Assembly (NCBI RefSeq): GCF_024741135.1
Contig: NZ_JANSUY010000019.1
Span: 1-64,000 of the forward strand
Length of the DNA stretch: 64,000 bases
Direction of reading: 5' to 3'
Source: Aquiflexum gelatinilyticum
GTDB taxonomy: Bacteria; Bacteroidota; Bacteroidia; Cytophagales; Cyclobacteriaceae
Numbering within the stretch: position 1 is the first letter of the stretch; every line of letters starts with the position of its first letter. The notes below the pieces were generated by a model, which was not told where the DNA came from, did not search any database, and saw only the letters and a program-made list of their open reading frames with translations. A program made the position numbers and the translations under genes. Below are positions 40,824-49,320 of this stretch, piece after piece.

Positions 40824-43541
40824 ATGAATAAACCCATTTCCTTTTTCCAAGCATTGCTGCTGTTTCTCTTTCTTTTTGGATGCAATCCAAATCCCAAAAA
40901 CCAAGAAATAGAATCACCGACAGGATTTATCCTCAAGGAATCAGACCTCCCCGAATATGAAAGAGACATAGACCATAAAGGCCTCCTCACTGCATTGGGC
41001 GACAGGCATGATGAATCCATCAGGACCGGAGAACATATTTACAACAACATCTGCTTCAATTGCCATGGAAATCAGGAACAGGTGGGATCGATTCCTACCG
41101 CATTCAAATTTTGGGAAGATACCTTCAAAGTGGGGAAAGATCCCTATTCGATCTATCAGACCCTTACCCGAGGATATGGGTCCATGCCTCCCCAAGTCAA
41201 TTTGACTCCGGTGGAAAAGTATGACATCATCAATTACTTGCGGGAAACATACCTCCAAAAAGACAGTTCGGAGCGGTATTTTGAAATCGATTCAACCTAT
41301 TTGGGAGGCTTGCCCACGGGAACAACCACAGGTCCTGCCCCAAAGGAATTCAAACCCTGGGCTGAAATGGACTATGGCAACTTTCTGATCAATACCTATG
41401 AATTAGTTGGCCTGAATGCCCCTGAAAGAGAAAGGTCCTCAGGTCCTTCGCCACTTCCTGACGAAAACCTGATCAATGCCAATTATGCCTACAAAGGAAT
41501 TGCCGTCAGACTCGATTCCGGAGAAGGTGGAGTGGCTGCAGGAAATGCCTGGATGATGTTTGACCATGACCTGATGAGGGTGGCAGGGGCTTGGACTGGA
41601 GAAGGTTTCATAGATTGGCAGGCTATCCTATTTAATGGAAGCCACAATATTTCCCCAAGAACCACAGGAGATTTACATTTTGAAAATCCCGTGGCACCTG
41701 CTTGGGCAAATCCAAATACCGGGAAATTTGATGATCCCAGGTTTACAGCGAGAGACAAAAGGAAGTTTGGACCATTGCCACGGGAGTGGGCGCATTACAA
41801 AGGATTGTACCAATACCGAGATAGGGTCATCATTTCCTACACAGTAGGGAATGCCAAAGTATTGGAGACATTCGGTTTGGAAACTTTGGATGAGCAACCT
41901 GTTTTAACCAGAACTTTGAACATTTCTCCTTCTGAAAAACTTCTGAAAATGAGAATTGCCCCTAGCGGGACATCTGTTGCACTCGTGGGTGAAGGTGCTG
42001 TTTTGAAAAATGAGGGAGGGTTTACTGTTATGGAACTTGTTCCTTCATCATCTTTGAAGATTAAAATCCTGATCGCCAAATCCGGAATGAATGGCCTTCA
42101 GCAATATGCCAAAACTTCAAATCCTCCTGAAGATCTGAATCTGCTGATCAAAGGCGGACCGGCGAGGTATCCACAAAAATTGACAACTTTAATCCAACAG
42201 GGAAGTCAAGAAGGGCCGTTCCAGATAGATATCATGAACCCTCCTTTTGACAGTCCTTGGAAGAATCAATTCAGGTTGAGCGGTCTTGACTTTTTCAAAG
42301 ACCCCAACAAAGGTGTGATTTGTTCTACCGACGGAGATGTTTGGATGGTGGAAGGATTTACCAAAAATTCGGGGAAACTTTCTTGGCAACGTATTGCCTC
42401 AGGCATGTTTCAGCCATTAGGAATCAAAGTCATCAACGAGGAAATTTTTGTCACTTGCAGAGATCAGATTGTCAGACTGCATGATTTCAACGGAGACGGG
42501 GAAACCGACTTTTATGAAAGTTTCAACAATGACCATCAGGTCACGGACCATTTCCATGAATTTGCGATGGGGCTGCAGGCAGATGAAGAAGGGAATTTAT
42601 ATTATGCAAAAAGCGCGAGGCATGCAAGGGAGGCATTAGTGCCTCAGCACGGTACGTTGATCAAAGTAAATAAAGACGGTCTGAACACCGAGATCATTGC
42701 TACTGGATTCAGGGCTGCAAACGGCGTATGCCTCAATCCTGACGGCACTTTCATTGTGACTGATCAGGAAGGTCATTGGAATCCCATGAACAGGATCAAT
42801 TGGGTGAAAAAAGGCGGATTCTATGGGAATATGTTTGGCTATAATCCACCTGCTGACAGCACTGAAGCAGGCATGGAACAACCTTTGGTATGGGTGGATA
42901 GAGAAAGAGACCAATCACCCTCCGAACTTTTGTGGGTAAATAGCAAAAAGTGGGGAGCGCTGAACGGGAAGCTGCTCAACTTCTCCTATGGCTATGGAAA
43001 AGTCTTTGTCGTCCCATATGAAACAATAGGGGAGCAAGTTCAGGGAGGTATCTATGAACTGCCGATACCGAGGTTTTCTACCGGCGTGATGCGTGGCCGA
43101 TTCAATCCGGGCGATGAGCAACTTTACATGTGTGGCTTGTCGGCATGGGGTTCCACCCAACCACAGTTGGGAGGGCTTTACCGAATCCGAAGAGTAGATC
43201 AGCCAATGGTAATTCCTGTGGGAATCAAAGCTACTACCAAAGGGATTGAGTTAAGCTTTACAGATGAATTGGATGCACGAAGTGTCGCCGATACAGCCCA
43301 CTTCACAGTGAAAACCTGGGATCTGTTGCGATCAAGAAAATATGGGTCTAAACACTACAATGAACAAACATTGTCAGTCACCAAAGCAGTATTGGGTAAA
43401 GACAAAAAATCAATCCAATTGACCATTCCAGATATCACACCCACTTGGGGAATGGAAATCCAATACCGGATCAAGGATGAAGATGGCAAAGACTTAAAAG
43501 GATTGATTCAGAATACGATCCATCAATTGGGAGGAAATTAA
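40824..43541 (+). CDS. c-type cytochrome fused to a DUF6797/PVC-type beta-propeller, lipoprotein
   Basis: The frame is open from 40776, but the ATG at 40824 starts a lipoprotein signal (MNKPISFFQALLLFLFLFGC), giving 905 residues. Residues 60-140 hold a cytochrome c domain: NNICFNCHGNQEQVGS (CxxCH) and a distal Met in GYGSMPPQVNLTPVEKYDIINYL. A long middle domain (LINANYAYKGIAVRLDSGEGGVAAG...) matches the DUF6797 region. Then comes a propeller like membrane-bound dehydrogenase domains (RDQIVRLHDFNGDGETDFYESFNNDHQ; GFRAANGVCLNPDGTFIVTDQEGHWNP). It is probably an envelope redox enzyme acting on sugars or glycans. Its end overlaps the convergent sdaA end by 4 bp. Confidence 0.85.
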   Translation: MNKPISFFQALLLFLFLFGCNPNPKNQEIESPTGFILKESDLPEYERDIDHKGLLTALGDRHDESIRTGEHIYNNICFNCHGNQEQVGSIPTAFKFWEDTFKVGKDPYSIYQTLTRGYGSMPPQVNLTPVEKYDIINYLRETYLQKDSSERYFEIDSTYLGGLPTGTTTGPAPKEFKPWAEMDYGNFLINTYELVGLNAPERERSSGPSPLPDENLINANYAYKGIAVRLDSGEGGVAAGNAWMMFDHDLMRVAGAWTGEGFIDWQAILFNGSHNISPRTTGDLHFENPVAPAWANPNTGKFDDPRFTARDKRKFGPLPREWAHYKGLYQYRDRVIISYTVGNAKVLETFGLETLDEQPVLTRTLNISPSEKLLKMRIAPSGTSVALVGEGAVLKNEGGFTVMELVPSSSLKIKILIAKSGMNGLQQYAKTSNPPEDLNLLIKGGPARYPQKLTTLIQQGSQEGPFQIDIMNPPFDSPWKNQFRLSGLDFFKDPNKGVICSTDGDVWMVEGFTKNSGKLSWQRIASGMFQPLGIKVINEEIFVTCRDQIVRLHDFNGDGETDFYESFNNDHQVTDHFHEFAMGLQADEEGNLYYAKSARHAREALVPQHGTLIKVNKDGLNTEIIATGFRAANGVCLNPDGTFIVTDQEGHWNPMNRINWVKKGGFYGNMFGYNPPADSTEAGMEQPLVWVDRERDQSPSELLWVNSKKWGALNGKLLNFSYGYGKVFVVPYETIGEQVQGGIYELPIPRFSTGVMRGRFNPGDEQLYMCGLSAWGSTQPQLGGLYRIRRVDQPMVIPVGIKATTKGIELSFTDELDARSVADTAHFTVKTWDLLRSRKYGSKHYNEQTLSVTKAVLGKDKKSIQLTIPDITPTWGMEIQYRIKDEDGKDLKGLIQNTIHQLGGN

Positions 43542-45106
43542 CAATTCTTGTAAAAATACTTCTGCGTCAATCTCGCCTCGATTTCCTTGGCCGTCTTGGT
43601 GATAGACAATCCTCCGAGATTGGTACATCTCAGGGTATTGGGGATACTTTTTCCCACTTCATACATGGTCTCAATGACTTCATCCAAAGGAATGAGATGG
43701 TCATAATCTGCCAAGGCCATATTGGCACAGGAAAGCGCATTGGAGGCTGCCATCACATTTCTGTTGAGGCATGGAGCTTCTACCCTGTTCCCAATCGGGT
43801 CACAAATCATTCCCAAAGAACTCTGCAAAGCCATCGAAGCTGCAGAAATACTTTGGTTTAAATTGCCTCCGGCCAAATGGACAATCGCTGCTGCAGCCAT
43901 TGTGGCACCCGAACCACACTCGGCCTGACAGCCTCCCACTTCTGCTGCAAAGGTGGAATGCGCCGCTATAAACACCCCGATTAAACCTGCAATCATTAAA
44001 GCTTGGACGGTTTCCTCATCAGAAAGCCCCAAAGAATCTGCAACCCCAAGAACTGCACCCGGCATCGCACCGCAGGAACCTGCGGTCGGGGCGGCGACGA
44101 TCACGCCCATGGAACTTTTGACTTCCATGATCGCTGACACATACATGATGATCCGGTTCAGAACATCCCCGCTGATCAGTTTTCTGTCCTCCATCATGGA
44201 TTTGAATTTCACAGATTGAGGACCCAAAATTCGGTCTTCGAATTGAGTTCCTTTCAAACCTGTTTCCACCGCATTTTTGAGGATAATGCGGATTTGTTCC
44301 ATTTTGGCAAGCACTTCTGCTGAGGTAATATTGCCACGGATACTTTCATATCTGACTGCCAATTCCCAAAGACTCAAATTCTTGTCTTGGTTGTATGCCA
44401 TCATTTCATCGCAGGTAATGAATGGTACGGTTTGGTTTTTTCCTGTAAGGACAGGAAGCACAGGCTTGATCTGTTTCACTTGGGAAACTCCTTCCATTGC
44501 CTTTATTTCCTCAATTAGGGTTTCATTCAAGAATGCAGATGATTTGATTGCTAAAAAATCCCCTTCGTCTGTTTGGATTTCAAGCTCTTCGAAGATACTG
44601 GATTGTTGTAAGTAGGTTTTCAGCTTTTGCTTATCGGTCGCGTAAATCAAGGTCAAAAAACAATCACCGGCCAAAGAAACCTTTGTCCCATCAATTTCGA
44701 TCACTTCTATCATCCCTCCGCCTGTTGAAATGGCAATTACCTGATGGGTCTCCCAAGGATTGCTCAGGGTGATCTTGTAGGTATTGGGATGCTCGGCCTG
44801 TATGTCCTTGATCTCGATATTCACTTTGATCCCTGCTGCACCAAGGTGTATTTCGGAATGAACCAAGCGCTCGTCATAGGCTTCCCAACCCAAGAATCCA
44901 CCAAACAAACCCATATCAGAACCTTGTTCTTTGTGTGTGGTCGCCAAGGAACCGTTTGGATCAAAATCAATCTGGATTTCAGAAATCCTGCCGTCCATCA
45001 AGTCATGGCAGATCCTTCCTATTCTCAAAGAAGCAGCACAATGAGAACTCGAAGGTCCCCTCATAACTGGTCCGATGACGTCATTAAAAATGCTTGGGTA
45101 GTTCAT
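43538..45106 (-). CDS. sdaA: L-serine ammonia-lyase (L-serine dehydratase), single chain, 4Fe-4S
   Basis: Converts L-serine to pyruvate and ammonia. The 522-residue protein fuses the beta domain (FNDVIGPVMRGPSSSHCAASLRIGRI; PNGSLATTHKEQGSDMGL; an ACT-like region in the middle) to the alpha domain (SMGVIVAAPTAGSCGAMPGAVLGV; AEVGGCQAECGSGATMAAAAIV; GMICDPIGNRVEAPCLNRN). The Cys residues in the alpha blocks are the usual iron-sulfur ligands. Length is slightly above single-chain family members. It is isolated and leftward, converging with the cytochrome/propeller gene by 4 bp. Cytoplasmic and oxygen-labile. Confidence 0.96.
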   Translation of the reverse strand: MNYPSIFNDVIGPVMRGPSSSHCAASLRIGRICHDLMDGRISEIQIDFDPNGSLATTHKEQGSDMGLFGGFLGWEAYDERLVHSEIHLGAAGIKVNIEIKDIQAEHPNTYKITLSNPWETHQVIAISTGGGMIEVIEIDGTKVSLAGDCFLTLIYATDKQKLKTYLQQSSIFEELEIQTDEGDFLAIKSSAFLNETLIEEIKAMEGVSQVKQIKPVLPVLTGKNQTVPFITCDEMMAYNQDKNLSLWELAVRYESIRGNITSAEVLAKMEQIRIILKNAVETGLKGTQFEDRILGPQSVKFKSMMEDRKLISGDVLNRIIMYVSAIMEVKSSMGVIVAAPTAGSCGAMPGAVLGVADSLGLSDEETVQALMIAGLIGVFIAAHSTFAAEVGGCQAECGSGATMAAAAIVHLAGGNLNQSISAASMALQSSLGMICDPIGNRVEAPCLNRNVMAASNALSCANMALADYDHLIPLDEVIETMYEVGKSIPNTLRCTNLGGLSITKTAKEIEARLTQKYFYKNC

Positions 45107-45292
45107 GGGATATTTCTTTCACGTTAATTTAATGAATTTAGGGAGTATTCATTAAATCGGTCAATATAATTTTGTCCCCGTATGTGTTGACTGCCAACAG
45201 TTTGTTACTCAAATTTCCAAATGAATCCTTCCAATCGAAGTTTATTACCCATTTCATCCAGTCACCATGAATGGTAATAACTTATCCAACCC

Positions 45293-46612
45293 TTACTTTT
45301 TCTTCTGCGCGGCCAGCCATTCCATGATGGTGACCGGTCGTCCGTTGAGTATGACTGGAGATCCGTCCAGATCCGTTCTGGCGGTATTGGCATGGGAATA
45401 AATCCAAGACCAATGTCCGTTGTAGCGGTAATTTTCTCCTCCATAAAATCCCGTGATGTCGGTGACATGGTCATAATAGGACAAAATCACATTTTTTGCA
45501 CCGGCCTGTTTTAGTCTTTTGTATAGCGGAACGACTGTTTCCTCCGGTTTGGTGGTCCCATCATCTTTGGAATGGATAAACCACATCGGCACGTTTTTGA
45601 TTTTTTGGACCTGAGCATCAGAGATAAATTCATTGGAATAAGCCAAAGCACTGATGTAAGCTGCGGCAAAATAATCAGGGTGCTCCAATATCAGTTTGAG
45701 AGACATATAGCCTCCATTGGAACAACCGCCTACATAGATCCTCTTTGGGTCGATACCGGGGTTTTTGGAAACATAATCCTGGATCAAAGCAAATACTGCT
45801 TCATTGTAAATGTCGTTGTCTTTTCCACGGGTCATTCCTTCCGCTGCCTGCATCCAAAATGTGGGCGCTTGGGGTACCAATACATATGCTCCACCAAAGA
45901 GGACCTGAATTTCAGGAGAAGCGTAATTGGCAGCTTTGTTACCAAGCAATGCAATGGTAGGGTCATTTCCTCCTTCACCCCCTCCATGCAGCCAAATGAG
46001 CAACGGGGCTTTTGCTGAGGGATTTTTAGGGGCAAAAGAAGCATAAGACAGGTTCAGTCCATTCTCATATTGGAATGTTTTGGTCAAATCAAATTGGTCC
46101 ACCATGGGCATGACTTTTCCTATCGGTCTATTCCAGACATGCCCGGTTTTGGTATGGACAATGGTCATTTTGTAATCCACCCAATAATTGGAGCCGCGAT
46201 TGTTGATTCTCGTATATTGAAAAGCCGAGCCTATTGGCATGACAGGACTAACCGCCAAAACCAAGGTGATGTACCCGCCTTCGCTCAGCCTGTTTCCATT
46301 TTCATCAGAAACATAGGCATATACTACATCCCTGTTTCCTGACGCGCTTTCATCCGGAATCTGCGCTCCTTCCAGACTCCGAGTTGCAAATACCTGATAG
46401 TTAGCAGCACTGGTTTCCTTGACGGTTTCATCCAAACTGAGAATGACTTTGTTGATGGCAGGACCCCAATCAAAGCCTTCGACCACCCATCTGTATTCAC
46501 CGGGCGAAGTTGAGGCATTGATCTGTTTTTCATTGGCATGGGCAAGGGCTGTATTACTGGAAAAATGGACAAGTAAAGCGGCAAACAGGAGGAATAGAAA
46601 ATATTTTTTCAT
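45293..46612 (-). CDS. Secreted alpha/beta-hydrolase esterase or peptidase with N-terminal Ig-like domain
   Basis: The frame is open to 46786, but the ATG at 46612 starts a signal peptide (MKKYFLFLLFAALLVHFSSNTALAHA), giving 439 residues. The first domain (EYRWVVEGFDWGPAINKVILSLDETVKE) is Ig-like. The hydrolase core carries LLIWLHGGGEGGND (oxyanion HGGGE), the nucleophile elbow YVGGCSNGGYMSLKLIL, the acidic residue region MWFIHSKDDGTTKPEE and a final catalytic His near SWIYSHANT. This resembles prolyl-oligopeptidase-like or PHB-depolymerase-like esterases. It lies downstream of cotH-like, but a terminator separates them. Confidence 0.85.
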   Translation of the reverse strand: MKKYFLFLLFAALLVHFSSNTALAHANEKQINASTSPGEYRWVVEGFDWGPAINKVILSLDETVKETSAANYQVFATRSLEGAQIPDESASGNRDVVYAYVSDENGNRLSEGGYITLVLAVSPVMPIGSAFQYTRINNRGSNYWVDYKMTIVHTKTGHVWNRPIGKVMPMVDQFDLTKTFQYENGLNLSYASFAPKNPSAKAPLLIWLHGGGEGGNDPTIALLGNKAANYASPEIQVLFGGAYVLVPQAPTFWMQAAEGMTRGKDNDIYNEAVFALIQDYVSKNPGIDPKRIYVGGCSNGGYMSLKLILEHPDYFAAAYISALAYSNEFISDAQVQKIKNVPMWFIHSKDDGTTKPEETVVPLYKRLKQAGAKNVILSYYDHVTDITGFYGGENYRYNGHWSWIYSHANTARTDLDGSPVILNGRPVTIMEWLAAQKKK

Positions 46613-46709
46613 AGCAGGTAAAATGGGTTTGGTTTGATCTGTAAAAGTTAAATCAAAGCAATGAGCTTGGACAGTGGATTTACAGGAATGGGAGGTTTGT
46701 GGATTTGAT

Positions 46710-46743
46710 AAAAAAAAACCGGCAAGTTTCAAAAACCTGCCGG
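46710..46743 (-). terminator. Rho-independent terminator
   Basis: An 11-bp stem with one mismatch (46719-46729 with 46733-46743) and a short loop, followed on the minus strand by eight T. It ends the CotH-family gene. Confidence 0.9.
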
Positions 46744-46755
46744 GTACAATTTTAT

Positions 46756-48216
46756 TTAGAATGTTCCAATCTTCGTATCCATCCAATTGGCTCTTTGACT
46801 GAGAAAGTTTTGGAGGTCAAGGATGGATTGGTCGTAAGTTCGGTCCGCATTCACCTCCCATTTGGAATAATTTCTAACCACGGCTTTATTGTCTTGAAGG
46901 TATTTAGACGTGTCGGACACCAGTTTTTGGAGGTTTCCATTGCTTAGGGTGCTGCTTCTCAGACTTGTCCACCGGGATTTTACAGCTTCGCGGAATATTG
47001 GGTCTTCCATCAGCCTGTTCCACCAAAAAGGCATCATCCAAGCGTCTTGGTTGACATAGTTGTTGTAATTGATGACCCAATCGTCCATCGGAATCCTTCC
47101 TCCTTCGTCAAAACCAATATTGAAATCCCAAACCGGCCCCATAGCCAATTTTCCATCCCGGTCTTTGACCAAAAATGTACTGATGCGGTAGGCATCGACA
47201 TTGCGGCCAAGTTCATTGATAAGGAAGTAGTCCACAAAACTTCCGATATCGATATAGTTGGCATATGTCCTTTCGCCTGCCCCAAAATCATCCTGGAGTA
47301 AGGCGGTTTCAAAATCGTCAAGATAGCCGGCGATATAAGACTTTTGGGCATCGGTGATGTCTTCCGCTTTTGGATACTCATACATGAAGTAGGTTTCCAA
47401 ATAAAGGTTCGGGTGGTACGGTGAACCGAATGCCGGGAAAGTAATGGGATTTCTTAAGATATCATACGTACTGCGAAAGCTGTTTTGGGCAGTATATCGC
47501 GCATCATCATCCCAATTGTTGAGAAAATAGGAAAGCGGTTTTCCATCGTGTTCAGGGCCTGCATCAGCCTTGTCTATTTTGAGAATATAGCCTCCTGTGA
47601 GGTTGGTGGAGGAAGTATTGAGGGATTTGATGTCTATTCTTTTGCTGTCCCTTTTTACTTTTTCACAAAGGTAATATACGCCCATATACTCCCCATTCAC
47701 CTCGATTTCGACAAATTTTCCCCTGCTTGCATATTTTCCAATCTGATTGGACAGTTCATAAGCAATGTGGTTGAACATCAGGCTTCTGTCCCAAATATAC
47801 CTTTCGGGAATATTGACTACATGGCCGATAAGCCTCCAATCTTCCTCTTCCGGAAGACCAAGGATTGAGACATCCTCTCCTTCTCCGGCATCGTCTACAG
47901 TTTCAAAGTTGAATGCCTTTTTGTCTGAGAGGCGAAAGGATGTCTTGCCTCGGTATTCGATATCAATGAGTTGGGTTTGGATCAGTTTTTTCTCTTGATA
48001 GATTTTCATTTGACCCTGCACCCCCGGTTCATAGGGAATCGAAGCACCGCGGGTGTCGATCACCACATAGGGGATTTCGCTGTCTTGGGTGTCGATGGCA
48101 AATACCTGCCCATCATCTCCTTTTGGAATAAGAACTTCTAAAGGTTCCTTACAACCTGTCCATATAAACAAACTGACAATTCCAATCCAAAAAATGTTTC
48201 TTACTGTACCTTGCAT
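46756..48216 (-). CDS. CotH kinase family protein, lipoprotein
   Basis: A 486-residue protein with lipoprotein signal (NIFWIGIVSLFIWTGC, Cys near 22). Typical CotH blocks are IPYVVIDTRGASIPYEP, IDIEYRGKTSFRLSDKKAFNFETVD, DWRLIGHVVNIPERYIWDRSLMFNHIAYELSNQIG, VEIEVNGEYMGVYYLCEKVKRDSKRID, GGYILKIDKAD and GPVWDFNIGFDEGG. The DWDFN-type motif (here WDFN) is the metal-binding region of this atypical kinase fold. CotH of spore formers phosphorylates coat proteins; the target in this Gram-negative organism is unknown. Monocistronic, with a terminator after it. Confidence 0.92.
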   Translation of the reverse strand: MQGTVRNIFWIGIVSLFIWTGCKEPLEVLIPKGDDGQVFAIDTQDSEIPYVVIDTRGASIPYEPGVQGQMKIYQEKKLIQTQLIDIEYRGKTSFRLSDKKAFNFETVDDAGEGEDVSILGLPEEEDWRLIGHVVNIPERYIWDRSLMFNHIAYELSNQIGKYASRGKFVEIEVNGEYMGVYYLCEKVKRDSKRIDIKSLNTSSTNLTGGYILKIDKADAGPEHDGKPLSYFLNNWDDDARYTAQNSFRSTYDILRNPITFPAFGSPYHPNLYLETYFMYEYPKAEDITDAQKSYIAGYLDDFETALLQDDFGAGERTYANYIDIGSFVDYFLINELGRNVDAYRISTFLVKDRDGKLAMGPVWDFNIGFDEGGRIPMDDWVINYNNYVNQDAWMMPFWWNRLMEDPIFREAVKSRWTSLRSSTLSNGNLQKLVSDTSKYLQDNKAVVRNYSKWEVNADRTYDQSILDLQNFLSQRANWMDTKIGTF

Positions 48217-48388
48217 ATTTTTTTATTTTTGGTAAACAAAATTAGTTGAAATTTACGGATTGCCATAGACTTAAGTTTTATTCAAGGCTTTGCCTGCAAC
48301 AATCCCTTTGGATGGCAGTTTGGATAATGACGCAAAGATGTCGCATGCTTGGCGTTTTGGAACAGGATTATAAACAAGATATTTGACC

Positions 48389-49216
48389 GTGAATCCAGAA
48401 GAAAAAATCAAATCCCTGAGGCTTGCCAAAGGACTTACGCAGCAGGAACTTTCAGACCAAAGCGGCATTTCCCTGCGGACCATCCAAAGAATAGAAAACG
48501 GGGAAGTCAAACCAAGCCTTTATTCTTTGAAGAAACTTTCCGAGGTACTGGAAGTGGATTTGGTTGGTTTTTTTAAGGATTCTGAAAAAGAAACCTTTGT
48601 TCCAAATTCTAAACATTCCAAAACCATGAACGGCTTATTTTCCTCTTTTACTCTGTACAGAATTCCCCTGTTAGGATCGCTTTCGCTTGTCGGATTGTCT
48701 ATTTTGACATTCTTATTTTGGCCAAATAGTAGACCAAATGAAAGTCAAGAATCCCAAAATTATGCCTTTGAAGTAGCCACAGTGAATTGCGGTTCTGAGA
48801 CCGAGTGCGATATTGAAGTCACCAAGAAAGATCACGGAGGAAATATCCTCTGGCAAAAAACCTACGGTGGCACAAGCTATGACAAAGCATCCCAAATCCT
48901 TCCTACCGAAGACGGCGGTTGCTTGGTATTGGGTTCCACAAGCTCATTCGGGGCCGGTAATTATGATGTTTTACTTTTGAATATTGATGGTTCAGGTCAG
49001 TTGGTTTGGCAAAAGACCTACGGAGGATTTTTCAATGAATACGGAGAAAAGCTGAAATCAACCTCCGACCACAATGGCTATGTAATTGAAGGAACCAAAC
49101 AAACTTGTCCCGGGGCAAATGTATCTGCAGATTGCAGAGATTTTATCTGGACTTTTGAGATAAACAATCAGGGAGATGAAAATGGGATAAAGACTTTAGG
49201 TGATAAATTTGATTGA
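48389..49216 (+). CDS. Membrane-anchored HTH regulator with C-terminal WQKTYGG repeats
   Basis: The frame is open from TTG at 48383; GTG at 48389 (MNPEEKIKSLRLAKG) is the better start. Residues 3-60 form an XRE-type helix-turn-helix: LRLAKGLTQQELSDQSGISLRTIQRIENGEVKPSLYSLKKLSEVL. A transmembrane segment, IPLLGSLSLVGLSILTFLFW, lies at about 92-112. The C-terminal part would be outside the cytoplasm. It has two copies of a unit ending WQKTYGG (GGNILWQKTYGGTSYDKA and GQLVWQKTYGGFFNEYGEK) and four Cys. This looks like a one-protein membrane sensor-regulator. It is monocistronic and divergent from cotH-like. Confidence 0.82.
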   Translation: MNPEEKIKSLRLAKGLTQQELSDQSGISLRTIQRIENGEVKPSLYSLKKLSEVLEVDLVGFFKDSEKETFVPNSKHSKTMNGLFSSFTLYRIPLLGSLSLVGLSILTFLFWPNSRPNESQESQNYAFEVATVNCGSETECDIEVTKKDHGGNILWQKTYGGTSYDKASQILPTEDGGCLVLGSTSSFGAGNYDVLLLNIDGSGQLVWQKTYGGFFNEYGEKLKSTSDHNGYVIEGTKQTCPGANVSADCRDFIWTFEINNQGDENGIKTLGDKFD

Positions 49217-49320
49217 TCAAATCCACCATAAATCCTGAGCCAAGGCAATCTTCAGCTCTATTTCTTTTTTTCAGGATGGAAATAATTAACTTGGAATACC
49301 CAAAATAATTCCTCCATCCT

